DNA of 64,000 nt from Ohtaekwangia sp035628875 (lineage in GTDB: Bacteria > Bacteroidota > Bacteroidia > Cytophagales > Cyclobacteriaceae), in contig DASPIZ010000159.1 of NCBI GenBank assembly GCA_035628875.1, positions 5,863-69,862 of the forward strand, in the 5' to 3' direction. This document shows, in pieces, positions 17,365 to 25,003 of the stretch. Every line of letters starts with the position of its first letter. Within the stretch, counting starts at the first letter, position 1. Position numbers and translations under genes: made by a program. The notes beneath the pieces are model-generated. The model was given only the letters and a program-made list of their open reading frames with translations. It did no database searches and was not told the DNA's origin.

Positions 17365-17583
17365 CTACTTGTATCTGAATACAATCCTACCTTTGGTCAA
17401 ATCGTATGGTGACATCTCCAGCCTAACTCTGTCACCAGGTAAAATACGAATGTAGTGCATACGCATCTTACCAGAAATATGGGCTAACACTTCGTGCCCA
17501 TTTTCGAGTTGTACCCGAAACATTGCGTTTGACAATGCTTCGCTTATTGTACCGTCTTGTTCAATTGACTTCTGTTTCGCCAC
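17365..17583 (-). CDS. infA: Translation initiation factor IF-1
   Basis: 72 residues of the S1-like OB fold: AKQKSIEQDGTISEALSNAMF, LENGHEVLAHISGKMRMHYIRI, GDRVRLEMSPYDLTKGRI. The start codon is GTG at 17583, the only start that gives the normal IF-1 N terminus. It lies inside the 3' end of map, so the two frames overlap by 40 bases. The overlap suggests translational coupling. IF-1 blocks the A site during initiation. Confidence 0.95.
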   Translation of the reverse strand: MAKQKSIEQDGTISEALSNAMFRVQLENGHEVLAHISGKMRMHYIRILPGDRVRLEMSPYDLTKGRIVFRYK

Positions 17584-18356
17584 TTATACGAATAATTTTC
17601 TTCTATGTATTTGTGCGTTGTCAATATCTCCGTTCTATCAGCATGCACAGCCACTGTATGTTCAAAATGTGCAGAGGGCTTTTTATCCGATGTACGGATC
17701 GTCCAACCATCCCGTTCCTGCACTACATTTTTCGTTCCCTGGTTAATCATGGGTTCAATCGCGAACACCATACCAGCTACAATCTTAACGCCTTTTCCTC
17801 GCTTTCCGTAGTTTGGAACCTCAGGATCTTCATGAAGTTTTTTACCAACTCCATGACCTACCAGTTCCCTCACCACGCCATATCCGAACCCCTCTACATA
17901 ATGTTGAATGGCAAAAGCCACATCCCCAATTCTGTTCCCAGCTTTAGCCTGTTCGATTCCGCGGTAAAGAGAATCGTAGGTTCTTTCCAGCAAAAGTAGC
18001 GTTTCTGACTTAACACCCTCTAAAGGGTAGGTGTAAGCCGAATCACTGTGATAACCTTTGTAATAAACTCCGCAATCAACAGAGATAACATCGGTTTCTT
18101 TTAGCTCTTGATTTCCGGGGAAACCATGGACTACTACTTCATTAACAGAGATACACAGCGATGCCGGAAATCCATTATAATTTTTAAACGATGGCGATCC
18201 GCCTTGATCGCGAATGTACTCTTCGGCTATTTTATCCAGCAGCGCGGTTTTTACACCGGGCTTAACCAGTTTCGCTACCTCTCCATGTGCCTTTCCTAAA
18301 ATTTGGGCACCCTCCCGGATGATAGCCAGCTCCTCTTCCGTTTTCAACTGGACCAT
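17544..18356 (-). CDS. map: Type I methionine aminopeptidase
   Basis: 270 residues. Removes the initiator Met from nascent proteins in the cytoplasm. Metal ligands are all present: D94 (DCGVYY), D105 (SDSAYTY), H168 (GHGVGKKLHEDP), E201 (AIEPMI) and E232 (FEHTVAV), with H77 (VVHGFPG) in the substrate pocket. The tail (YKWRNRSQLNKTVQ) is encoded by DNA that also starts infA in another frame. It follows secY by nine bases; no adk lies between them, unlike in Firmicutes. Confidence 0.97.
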   Translation of the reverse strand: MVQLKTEEELAIIREGAQILGKAHGEVAKLVKPGVKTALLDKIAEEYIRDQGGSPSFKNYNGFPASLCISVNEVVVHGFPGNQELKETDVISVDCGVYYKGYHSDSAYTYPLEGVKSETLLLLERTYDSLYRGIEQAKAGNRIGDVAFAIQHYVEGFGYGVVRELVGHGVGKKLHEDPEVPNYGKRGKGVKIVAGMVFAIEPMINQGTKNVVQERDGWTIRTSDKKPSAHFEHTVAVHADRTEILTTHKYIEENYSYKWRNRSQLNKTVQ

Positions 18357-18365
18357 TCAGCTATT

Positions 18366-19691
18366 TTAAGCCGCAGCAATTTGAGAACGTCCCTTCACTC
18401 TTCCCGACTTCATCATCCCTTCATAATGTCTCATTAAAAGGTAACTTTCGATTTGCTGAAGTGTATCCAGTACAACACCTACAAGAATCAAAAGCGAAGT
18501 CCCTCCATAAAACTGCGCAAAATTCTGACCTACACCTGCCTGTACGGCAAATGCCGGAAGAATAGCAACCACCGCCAGGAATATTGCCCCCGGGAATGTG
18601 ATCCGTGATAAAATTGTATCAATGAATTCTGCAGTTGCTTTTCCGGGTTTCACACCGGGCACAAAACCACCATTTCTCTTCAGGTTGTCTGCAATGTCAT
18701 TAGAGTTAATAGTAATCGCTGTATAAAAGAATGTAAATATCAAAATCATGATCGCAAACAAAGTGCTGTATTGCCATGAATAGGGATCTGAAAACGTAGA
18801 TCCAATATATGCTCCTATCTCACTATCGCTCCACAATCCAGCCAGCAAAGCTGGTAAAAACATCAGCGCTTGTGCAAAGATGATCGGCATTACACCAGCC
18901 GAGTTAAGCTTTAACGGAATAAAATCACGTTTGCCTCCGTACAACTTATTTCCCACCATCTGTTTGGCATATTGGATCGGAATTCTGCGCACAGCCTGTG
19001 TTAAAGCAATCACAGCAACAACAATTGCGAAAAGCACAAAGAATTCAACGATCAGGAAGATCGCCTTTCCTGGGAATTTGCTTTCAAACTCCGCCCCTAG
19101 CGAAATCGGCAACCTGGCTATGATACCAATCATAATCAACATAGAAATACCGTTTCCTATTCCTTTGTCTGTTATTCTTTCACCAAGCCACATACAGAAC
19201 ATTGTTCCGGAAATGATCAATGCCATTGAAGACACATACCAGAACGTTCCAGGAGTAAGTATCCATTCCGTGTTGATTGTTCCTTTAAGATAGCTATACC
19301 CCTGAAACAGGGTAATAACGATCGTTAAAACACGGGTAAACTGGTTTAATCTTTTTCTGCCAGAATCGCCTTCTTTTTGTAGCTTCTGAAAATACGGAAC
19401 TGCGAAAGACAATAGCTGTACGATGATGGAGGCCGATATATACGGCATGATGCCCAATGCGAAAATAGATGCATTATTAAATGCTCCACCTGAGAACGTA
19501 TTTATAAACCCGAGAATACCACTTTGATTACGTTCCGGATCCAAAAAGTCTGGATGCGTAGCGTCAATACCTGGTAATACAATAAAAGAACCGAGTCGGA
19601 AAATCATCAAGTACCCAATGGTATTGAGAATCCTGATCCTCAGGTCTTCAATTGAAAAGATATTCTTTATGGTTTGAAAAAAACGCTTCAT
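18366..19691 (-). CDS. secY: Preprotein translocase subunit SecY
   Basis: 441 residues with ten predicted membrane helices forming the SecYEG channel in the inner membrane. Conserved regions are the plug segment after helix 1 (GSFIVLPGIDATHP), FSGGAFNNASIFALGIMPYISASIIVQLL in helix 2, and the cytosolic loops PIQYAKQMVGNKLYGG and NLKRNGGFVPGVKPGKAT. The start codon overlaps the rplO stop codon by one base. The partner secE is at 56247-56438. Confidence 0.98.
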   Translation of the reverse strand: MKRFFQTIKNIFSIEDLRIRILNTIGYLMIFRLGSFIVLPGIDATHPDFLDPERNQSGILGFINTFSGGAFNNASIFALGIMPYISASIIVQLLSFAVPYFQKLQKEGDSGRKRLNQFTRVLTIVITLFQGYSYLKGTINTEWILTPGTFWYVSSMALIISGTMFCMWLGERITDKGIGNGISMLIMIGIIARLPISLGAEFESKFPGKAIFLIVEFFVLFAIVVAVIALTQAVRRIPIQYAKQMVGNKLYGGKRDFIPLKLNSAGVMPIIFAQALMFLPALLAGLWSDSEIGAYIGSTFSDPYSWQYSTLFAIMILIFTFFYTAITINSNDIADNLKRNGGFVPGVKPGKATAEFIDTILSRITFPGAIFLAVVAILPAFAVQAGVGQNFAQFYGGTSLLILVGVVLDTLQQIESYLLMRHYEGMMKSGRVKGRSQIAAA

Positions 19692-20134
19692 TATTTCACC
19701 GTTGTGGCTGTTCCACCTACTTTTTCAATAGCTTGTTTTGCTGATTCGCTGAATGAGTGCGCCTCAACACTGATCTTAGACTTTAATTCACCTCTGCCTA
19801 ATACCTTCACTTTATCATTCTTGCCAATAATCCCGTGTTCTACAAGAAACTGAAATGTTACTGCCGAATTAGCTTTCGTAGCTAATGTCTCGAGCATATC
19901 CAGGTTAACAGCTTTGTAGTATATTTTGTTGTTATTCTTGAAGCCGAACTTAGGCACACGACGCTGAAGTGGCATCTGTCCACCTTCAAAACCAGATTTT
20001 TTAGAGTAACCGGATCTTGACTGAGCACCTTTATGACCACGTCCGGCGGTAGTACCACCTGAACCCTGACCGCGACCCAGTCTCTTATTATTTTTTGTTG
20101 AACCTTCCGCAGGTTGTAATGTATGCAGCTTCAT
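19691..20134 (-). CDS. rplO: 50S ribosomal protein L15
   Basis: 147 residues. Begins MKLHTLQPAEGSTKNNKRLGRG, followed by the Gly/Lys-rich extension GQGSGGTTAGRGHKGAQSRSG that threads into 23S rRNA, then FEGGQMPLQRRVPKFGF and the globular C-terminal domain. The order rpmD-rplO-secY is standard for the spc operon. Confidence 0.98.
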   Translation of the reverse strand: MKLHTLQPAEGSTKNNKRLGRGQGSGGTTAGRGHKGAQSRSGYSKKSGFEGGQMPLQRRVPKFGFKNNNKIYYKAVNLDMLETLATKANSAVTFQFLVEHGIIGKNDKVKVLGRGELKSKISVEAHSFSESAKQAIEKVGGTATTVK

Positions 20135-20135
20135 C

Positions 20136-20315
20136 TTAAATCTCTTTAACCGTAATCAAATGATTCACTTTAGAAATCATACCGGCAATCTGCGGAGTAA
20201 GTTCCACTTCTACCGATTTATTGATTCTACCTAACCCTAACGCCTTAATGGTGCGCTGTTGACGGTCAGGTCTCTTAATCATACTTCTTGTCTGTGTGAT
20301 CTGTACTTTCGCCAT
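20136..20315 (-). CDS. rpmD: 50S ribosomal protein L30
   Basis: 59 residues read directly on the minus strand: MAKVQITQTRSMIKRPDRQQ at the start, then TIKALGLGRINKSVEV and an ending of ISKVNHLITVKEI. This matches the small ferredoxin-like L30 fold and length. It lies six bases after rpsE and one base before rplO. Confidence 0.95.
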   Translation of the reverse strand: MAKVQITQTRSMIKRPDRQQRTIKALGLGRINKSVEVELTPQIAGMISKVNHLITVKEI

Positions 20316-20321
20316 GTTTTC

Positions 20322-20840
20322 TTAGCCGTTAAATACTTTCGACAATGCAACTCCTCTGTTCTTCGCAATGCTGAACGCATCACGCATACTGGTCAATGCT
20401 TTAAAGGTAGCCTTTACCACGTTGTGCGGGTTAGACGATCCTTTTGACTTGGCCAATACATTGTGTACCCCTGCACTTTCTAGCACAGCACGCATCGCAC
20501 CACCTGCAATTACACCAGTACCTGGTGAGGCAGGCTTCAATAATACGAAACCACCGCCGAATTTTCCGATAGACTCATGTGGTACGGTTCCTTTAATAAT
20601 AGGAACTTTAACAAGATGTTTTTTAGCGTCGTCGATCCCTTTTGTAATCGCGTCGGTTACTTCGTTGGCTTTACCCAATCCATAACCTACTACACCATTA
20701 CCATCGCCTACAACCACGATTGCTGCGAAGCTAAAACGGCGACCACCTTTCACCACTTTTGCAACACGCTCAATGGCTACAACGCGTTCCTTAAGATCGA
20801 TTTCGCTGGCTTTTACTGTGCTAATATTGCTTACTGACAT
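20322..20840 (-). CDS. rpsE: 30S ribosomal protein S5
   Basis: 172 residues. The N-terminal dsRNA-binding-like domain carries LKERVVAIERVAKVVKGGRRFSF and GDGNGVVGYGLGKANEV. The C-terminal domain has GKFGGGFVLLKPASPGTGVIAGGAMRAVLESAGV. S5 helps tRNA selection fidelity and mRNA unwinding at the entry channel. It follows rplR by ten bases. Confidence 0.98.
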   Translation of the reverse strand: MSVSNISTVKASEIDLKERVVAIERVAKVVKGGRRFSFAAIVVVGDGNGVVGYGLGKANEVTDAITKGIDDAKKHLVKVPIIKGTVPHESIGKFGGGFVLLKPASPGTGVIAGGAMRAVLESAGVHNVLAKSKGSSNPHNVVKATFKALTSMRDAFSIAKNRGVALSKVFNG

Positions 20841-20850
20841 ATTCAGTTTC

Positions 20851-21201
20851 TTAGAATTTTAATCCACCTTCTCTGGCGCCTTCGGCCAAAGCTTTAATAT
20901 TTCCATGATATAAGTATCCGTTACGATCGAATACAATACTTTCGATGCCTGTTGCAATCGCTTTTTCGGCAATTTTTTTGCCTACGCTTTTAGAAGCCTC
21001 AACATTCAGTCTGGCCTTTTCGCCAAGCTCTGAAGTAGAAGCCGACACGACTGTTACTTTCTTTACATCATCGATGATTTGAACGTAAAGTCCGCGGTTG
21101 CTTCTGAACACAGATAATCTTGGCCTTTCGGTTGTACCGGATATTTTTTTACGAACACCAGCCTTGATTCTTTCTCTTCTTTCTAAATTCTTGCCTGCCA
21201 T
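20851..21201 (-). CDS. rplR: 50S ribosomal protein L18
   Basis: 116 residues. Begins with a basic stretch (ERRERIKAGVRKKISGT) and RPRLSVFRSNRGLYVQIID, and ends FDRNGYLYHGNIKALAEGAREGGLKF, the family signature. It binds 5S rRNA with L5 in the central protuberance. Spacing to rplF is 39 bases. Confidence 0.98.
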   Translation of the reverse strand: MAGKNLERRERIKAGVRKKISGTTERPRLSVFRSNRGLYVQIIDDVKKVTVVSASTSELGEKARLNVEASKSVGKKIAEKAIATGIESIVFDRNGYLYHGNIKALAEGAREGGLKF

Positions 21202-21240
21202 AGTAGCTTACTTGCTATGATGCTTTGGTTAATCTTTATC

Positions 21241-21792
21241 TTATTTAGCAGCAGCCTTACCAGCTTTTCTGCGTACGAATTCACCTGTAAAGCGAATACC
21301 TTTTCCTTTGTAAGGTTCGACCTTACGAAGTGATTTTATCTTCGCGGCCACCTGACCAATTAATTGCTTATCAATGCCCTCCAGTATGATGGTCGGGTTC
21401 TGTCCTTTTTCCTGAATTGCCTGAACTTTAATTTCAGCAGGAACAGCCAAAAACACATTGTGAGAATACCCGAGGCTCAACTCCAGTACATTAGACTGCG
21501 CAGTCGCCTTGTAACCAACACCAACTAGTTCAAGCTGGTGTCTGAAACCTTTTGACACTCCTTCAACCATGTTGGCAATCAAAGCGCGATAAAGACCGTG
21601 CATTGCTTTATGGCGTTTCTGCTCTGTAGGACGCTCAACAGTAAGCTCAGCGTTCTCTTGCTTCATTGTAAAATCAGGATCTATTGCCTGATGCAATTCT
21701 CCCTTGGGGCCCTTTACAGAAACTTTGTGATTGGCAAAGTTTATGGTTACACCTGAAGGAACTGGAATGGATTTTTTACCTATACGTGACAT
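21241..21792 (-). CDS. rplF: 50S ribosomal protein L6
   Basis: 183 residues with two duplicated L6 domains. The signature PYKGKGIRFTGEFVRRKAGKAA is at the C terminus, and MSRIGKKSIPVPSGVTI at the start. It sits near the sarcin-ricin loop and the factor-binding site. It follows rpsH by 14 bases. Confidence 0.98.
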   Translation of the reverse strand: MSRIGKKSIPVPSGVTINFANHKVSVKGPKGELHQAIDPDFTMKQENAELTVERPTEQKRHKAMHGLYRALIANMVEGVSKGFRHQLELVGVGYKATAQSNVLELSLGYSHNVFLAVPAEIKVQAIQEKGQNPTIILEGIDKQLIGQVAAKIKSLRKVEPYKGKGIRFTGEFVRRKAGKAAAK

Positions 21793-21806
21793 CGCTTATC
21801 TCTTTA

Positions 21807-22205
21807 TTAATACACGTAACATAATACTTCACCACCTACCTTAAGTGATCGTGCTTCTTTATCTGTGATAACGCCTTTCGATGTAGAAAGGATCGCCACA
21901 CCCAAGCCGTTCAATACCCTTGGCATAGCCGAAGTATCTACATACTTCCGAAGTCCAGGCGTACTGATTCTCTCAAGCTTGGTAATCGCTGACTCTCTCG
22001 TTTCAGGATTATATTTTAGTGCTATCTTGATCAAACCTTGATGATTTGTCGTATCCTCGAATTTATAATTCAGGATATAACCCTTATCAAAAAGAACCTT
22101 TGTGATTTCTTTTTTAAGATTAGATGCAGGAATTTCCACCACTCTGTGGTTAGCTTTAATAGCATTCCGCAACCGGGTTAAGTAATCTGCTATAGGATCA
22201 GTCAT
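21807..22205 (-). CDS. rpsH: 30S ribosomal protein S8
   Basis: 132 residues. MTDPIADYLTRLRNAIKANH opens the protein. The C-terminal signature TSKGVITDKEARSLKVGGEVLCYVY is complete. S8 binds helix 21 of 16S rRNA and in E. coli represses the spc operon. A dedicated promoter and 5'-leader hairpin lie directly upstream (22233-22288), so this gene can head its own transcript inside the superoperon. Confidence 0.98.
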   Translation of the reverse strand: MTDPIADYLTRLRNAIKANHRVVEIPASNLKKEITKVLFDKGYILNYKFEDTTNHQGLIKIALKYNPETRESAITKLERISTPGLRKYVDTSAMPRVLNGLGVAILSTSKGVITDKEARSLKVGGEVLCYVY

Positions 22206-22232
22206 TTTCTTCGTCCTTTATATTAAAAAGCA

Positions 22233-22257
22233 AGCCCGCGTTTTTAAAAACCGGGCT
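22233..22257 (-). promoter_or_regulatory. 5'-leader hairpin of rpsH, terminator-like
   Basis: AGCCCG (22233-22238) pairs with CGGGCT (22252-22257), and the inner TTTTT/AAAAA can extend the stem. On the minus strand it is followed by TGCTTTTTAA. The predicted transcription start of the rpsH promoter falls at the foot of this stem, so the RNA would begin with the hairpin. It may be a stability element or an attenuator. Confidence 0.5.
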
Positions 22258-22258
22258 G

Positions 22259-22288
22259 CAAAGATATATAACATTTTTTGTTATTCAA
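22259..22288 (-). promoter_or_regulatory. Promoter for rpsH and the downstream spc/alpha genes
   Basis: On the minus strand, TTG (22286-22288), exactly 19 bases, then TATCTTTG (22259-22266): a perfect match to the Bacteroidota sigma-70 consensus TTG-N19-TAnnTTTG. The following bases GCAGCCC match the GCAGTCC found after the rplC, rpsL and tRNA-Trp promoters. It sits in the 236-base rpsN-rpsH gap, the largest inside the superoperon. The rest of that gap shows only a TCGAGA/TCTCGA stem and no gene. Confidence 0.8.
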
Positions 22289-22441
22289 ACTGTTATCAGG
22301 TTTCGGTTGTTACTTCCTTCCGAAGTTTTTGGTCCGACCTTGATACTCAGCAACCATTTAAAATTAAGTCTCGAGATATTGTGTCCGTCTCGAAGGGTGT
22401 GGGTGTGAATCCTCAGGCTGAAAGCACTAGGAATCTAATCT

Positions 22442-22711
22442 CTACCAGCTTGACTTAGTCAAACCCGGAATTTTTCCTGCAGAAGCCATTTCACGGAAAA
22501 CGTTACGGCAAACACCGAATTTACGCATATATCCTCGTGGACGACCGGTTAGTTTGCAACGGTTCTTTAAACGAACCGGCGAAGCATTGCGTGGAAGTTT
22601 GTCCAACGCCTGGTAATCGCCAGCTTCTTTCAACGCCTGCCTTTTAGCGGCGTGTGTTGCTACCAGCTTTTGTCTCTTAGCTTCTCTTGCTATTACTGAT
22701 AATTTTGCCAT
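22442..22711 (-). CDS. rpsN: 30S ribosomal protein S14 (zinc-free long form)
   Basis: 89 residues. It carries RNRCKLTGRPRGYMRKFGVCRNVFREMASAGKIPGL-type signature residues at about 52-86, with single cysteines rather than two CxxC knuckles, so it is the C-minus 89-residue form. Located between rplE and rpsH as usual, with a promoter-bearing gap before rpsH. Confidence 0.97.
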   Translation of the reverse strand: MAKLSVIAREAKRQKLVATHAAKRQALKEAGDYQALDKLPRNASPVRLKNRCKLTGRPRGYMRKFGVCRNVFREMASAGKIPGLTKSSW

Positions 22712-22713
22712 GC

Positions 22714-23271
22714 TTATTGTTGATTTTTATTTGCAAATGGCATCCCGAATGCTTTCAGGAGCTCAAAGCTTTCTTCATCTGTACCCGCGGTTGTAACAAA
22801 AGTGATATCCATACCGCTGATCTTATTCACTTTATCAATAGAGATCTCAGGGAAGATAATCTGTTCTTTCACACCGAGTGTGTAGTTTCCACGACCATCA
22901 AAACCTTTGTTATTTACGCCGCGAAAGTCACGAACGCGAGGGAGCGCAATACTCATCAAACGATCCATGAATTCATACATTTTGTCGCCACGAAGTGTTA
23001 CACGAACACCTATCGGCATATTCTCTCTTAACTTAAAATTAGAGATTGCCTTTTTAGACTTTGTTGATACCGCCTTCTGGCCGGTGATATTGGTTACTTC
23101 GTCTAGGGCAATATCGATTAATTTTTTATCGGTTACAGCGATGCCCATACCTTTGTTAATGCAGATCTTTTCAATCTTGGGAACCTGCATAACAGATTTG
23201 TAATTGAACTTCTGCTTTAATGCAGGTACAATCTCTTTGGTGTACTTGTCCTTTAATCTTGGAGTTGCCAT
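22714..23271 (-). CDS. rplE: 50S ribosomal protein L5
   Basis: 185 residues from ATG 23271, whose A is shared with the TGA stop of rplX; the GTG one codon earlier is less likely. Contains KQKFNYKSVMQVPKIEKICINKGMG near the start, the signature LRENMPIGVRVTLRG, and FPEISIDKVNKISGMDI. It binds 5S rRNA and contacts the P-site tRNA. Confidence 0.98.
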   Translation of the reverse strand: MATPRLKDKYTKEIVPALKQKFNYKSVMQVPKIEKICINKGMGIAVTDKKLIDIALDEVTNITGQKAVSTKSKKAISNFKLRENMPIGVRVTLRGDKMYEFMDRLMSIALPRVRDFRGVNNKGFDGRGNYTLGVKEQIIFPEISIDKVNKISGMDITFVTTAGTDEESFELLKAFGMPFANKNQQ

Positions 23272-23612
23272 CACTTAATAATTTCTCCGGTTTTCTTAGA
23301 ATATCTTTTTAGCTTTCCTTTATCGTCAAGCTTGCGTCCTACCCGGGTAGGTTTACCGCTCGCAGGATCAAGTAACATCACATTACTTATATGGATTGCT
23401 GCTTCAGTCTTTTTCAGACCGCCTTCTGGTTTACCTGCTGAAGGTTTTTCATGCTTGGTAACCACGTTAATATCTTTAACAACAACTCTTCTTTTCTCTA
23501 CGAGAACTTCGAGTATTTCGCCTTCTTTGCCTTTATCGTTTCCGGCAATAACTCTTACTTTATCGCCTTTGCGAATGCTTAACTTAGGTCGTTTGTTCGT
23601 TTTTCTTTCCAT
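23271..23612 (-). CDS. rplX: 50S ribosomal protein L24
   Basis: 113 residues with an N-terminal KOW motif (IRKGDKVRVIAGNDKGKEGEILEVL at about 13-37), then VVVKDINVVTKHEKPS and a C-terminal region ending RYSKKTGEIIK. L24 is one of the two nucleators of 50S assembly. The stop codon overlaps the rplE start by one base, which favours coupled translation. Confidence 0.98.
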   Translation of the reverse strand: MERKTNKRPKLSIRKGDKVRVIAGNDKGKEGEILEVLVEKRRVVVKDINVVTKHEKPSAGKPEGGLKKTEAAIHISNVMLLDPASGKPTRVGRKLDDKGKLKRYSKKTGEIIK

Positions 23613-23615
23613 GGC

Positions 23616-23984
23616 TTATATTACTTCAGGTGCCAATGAAACAATTTTCATATACTGCTTTTCTCTTAACTCACGCGCCACCGGGCCGAAAATACGGGTA
23701 CCACGTGGTTCATCTTGAGCATTTAAAAGGACAGCTGCATTATCTTCAAAGCGGATATAAGATCCGTCTTTTCGTCTAACTTCTTTAGTAGTTCTTACAA
23801 CAACGGCTTTGGTAACAGTTCCTTTTTTTACCTGGCTGCTTGGCAAAGCAGACTTTACAGTGACAACGATTTTGTCGCCAACGGACGCATAACGTCTTCC
23901 TGTGCCACCCAGTACATGCATACAGAGCACTTCTTTGGCTCCGCTGTTATCAGCTACTGTAAGTCTTGATTCGGTGCGTATCAT
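23616..23984 (-). CDS. rplN: 50S ribosomal protein L14
   Basis: 122 residues. MIRTESRLTVADNSGAKEVLC opens the protein and the signature GDKIVVTVKSALPSSQVKKGTVTKAVVVRT follows. It lies at the 30S interface and is also the docking site of RsfS in other bacteria. It is 86 bases downstream of rpsQ, a slightly loose gap with no obvious feature. Confidence 0.98.
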   Translation of the reverse strand: MIRTESRLTVADNSGAKEVLCMHVLGGTGRRYASVGDKIVVTVKSALPSSQVKKGTVTKAVVVRTTKEVRRKDGSYIRFEDNAAVLLNAQDEPRGTRIFGPVARELREKQYMKIVSLAPEVI

Positions 23985-24070
23985 ATAATTTTATCTCTTG
24001 TCTCAATGTGTCTATTTCAGCTTCGGACTTTGTGCCTGGCAATGTGTTTCAGCACTCAACTCCCGGACAA

Positions 24071-24325
24071 TTACTTGGCTTTCTCTACGACTTCCACCAA
24101 TCTCCAGCGTTTGTCTTTGCTGATGGGGCGGGTCTCCATGATTTTTACAGTATCTCCGATACCCGCTGTATTTTCCTCGTCATGCGCTTTGAACTTCGTT
24201 GTTCTGTTCACAAATTTTCCATAGATCGGGTGCTTTACTTTACGATCAACAGCAACAGTGATGGTCTTTTGCATCTTGTTACTGATCACTTTACCGATCC
24301 TTTCTTTACGTTCGTTGCGTTCCAT
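24071..24325 (-). CDS. rpsQ: 30S ribosomal protein S17
   Basis: 84 residues of the OB-fold S17 family: RKERIGKVISNKMQKTITVAVDRKVKHPIYGKF, and GDTVKIMETRPISKDKRWRLVEVV, the family signature. It binds the 5' domain of 16S rRNA. Confidence 0.97.
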   Translation of the reverse strand: MERNERKERIGKVISNKMQKTITVAVDRKVKHPIYGKFVNRTTKFKAHDEENTAGIGDTVKIMETRPISKDKRWRLVEVVEKAK

Positions 24326-24344
24326 AACCTTAATCTTTTGCTGG

Positions 24345-24545
24345 TTATTTATTATTCGTAAGTTCTTTAGCTCTTAATTCAGTCTTCAATCTCGCTACCA
24401 ATCTGCGGTTTGCTTTGATCTTCATTGGGTTTTCAACAGCCGCAATCTGATGGGCAAATTGAATTTTACGCAATGCTTCCTTCTCGTGCGCAATTTTTTC
24501 GTTGAGCTCGGCAGTACTCAATGCCTTTATTTCTGAATTTTTCAT
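24345..24545 (-). CDS. rpmC: 50S ribosomal protein L29
   Basis: 66 residues forming a helical hairpin: KALSTAELNEKIAHEKEALRKIQFAHQ, then the signature NPMKIKANRRLVARLKTELRAKEL. It surrounds the peptide exit with L23, where SRP and trigger factor dock. Order rplP-rpmC-rpsQ is standard. Confidence 0.97.
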   Translation of the reverse strand: MKNSEIKALSTAELNEKIAHEKEALRKIQFAHQIAAVENPMKIKANRRLVARLKTELRAKELTNNK

Positions 24546-24552
24546 TGCTGTA

Positions 24553-24972
24553 TTATTCTACGTAGTCTGGTCTAACACTAAACCTTGTTTTGATCGGAAG
24601 TTTACCTTCAGCAAGTTTCAAGGCTTCTTTTGCAGTGGCAAGATTTACGCCTCCCGCTTCGAAAAGGATGGTACCAGGTTTAATAACGGCTACCCAGTAT
24701 TCCGGAGCACCTTTACCTTTACCCATACGCACTTCTGCAGGCTTACGGGTTACGGGTTTATCAGGAAAAATGCGAATCCACACCTGGCCTTCACGCTTCA
24801 TTGCGCGCGTTACCGCGATACGGGCTGCTTCAAGTTGACGTGCCGTGATCCAACCACCTTCAAGTGCTTTTAATGCAAATGATCCGAAGGCTATTGAATG
24901 ACCACGTGTTGCCATTCCCTTAACACGACCTTTTTGTGTTTTTCTAAATTTCGTTCGTTTAGGCTGTAACAT
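24553..24972 (-). CDS. rplP: 50S ribosomal protein L16
   Basis: 139 residues. MLQPKRTKFRKTQKGRVKG opens the protein. The signatures WITARQLEAARIAVTRAMKREGQVWIRIFPDKP and MGKGKGAPEYWVAVIKPGTILFEAGG are intact. It lies at the A-site/5S rRNA junction of the 50S subunit. Confidence 0.98.
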   Translation of the reverse strand: MLQPKRTKFRKTQKGRVKGMATRGHSIAFGSFALKALEGGWITARQLEAARIAVTRAMKREGQVWIRIFPDKPVTRKPAEVRMGKGKGAPEYWVAVIKPGTILFEAGGVNLATAKEALKLAEGKLPIKTRFSVRPDYVE

Positions 24973-25003
24973 GGTTACCTAGCTTTAATGCGTTCGTTGA
25001 TAA

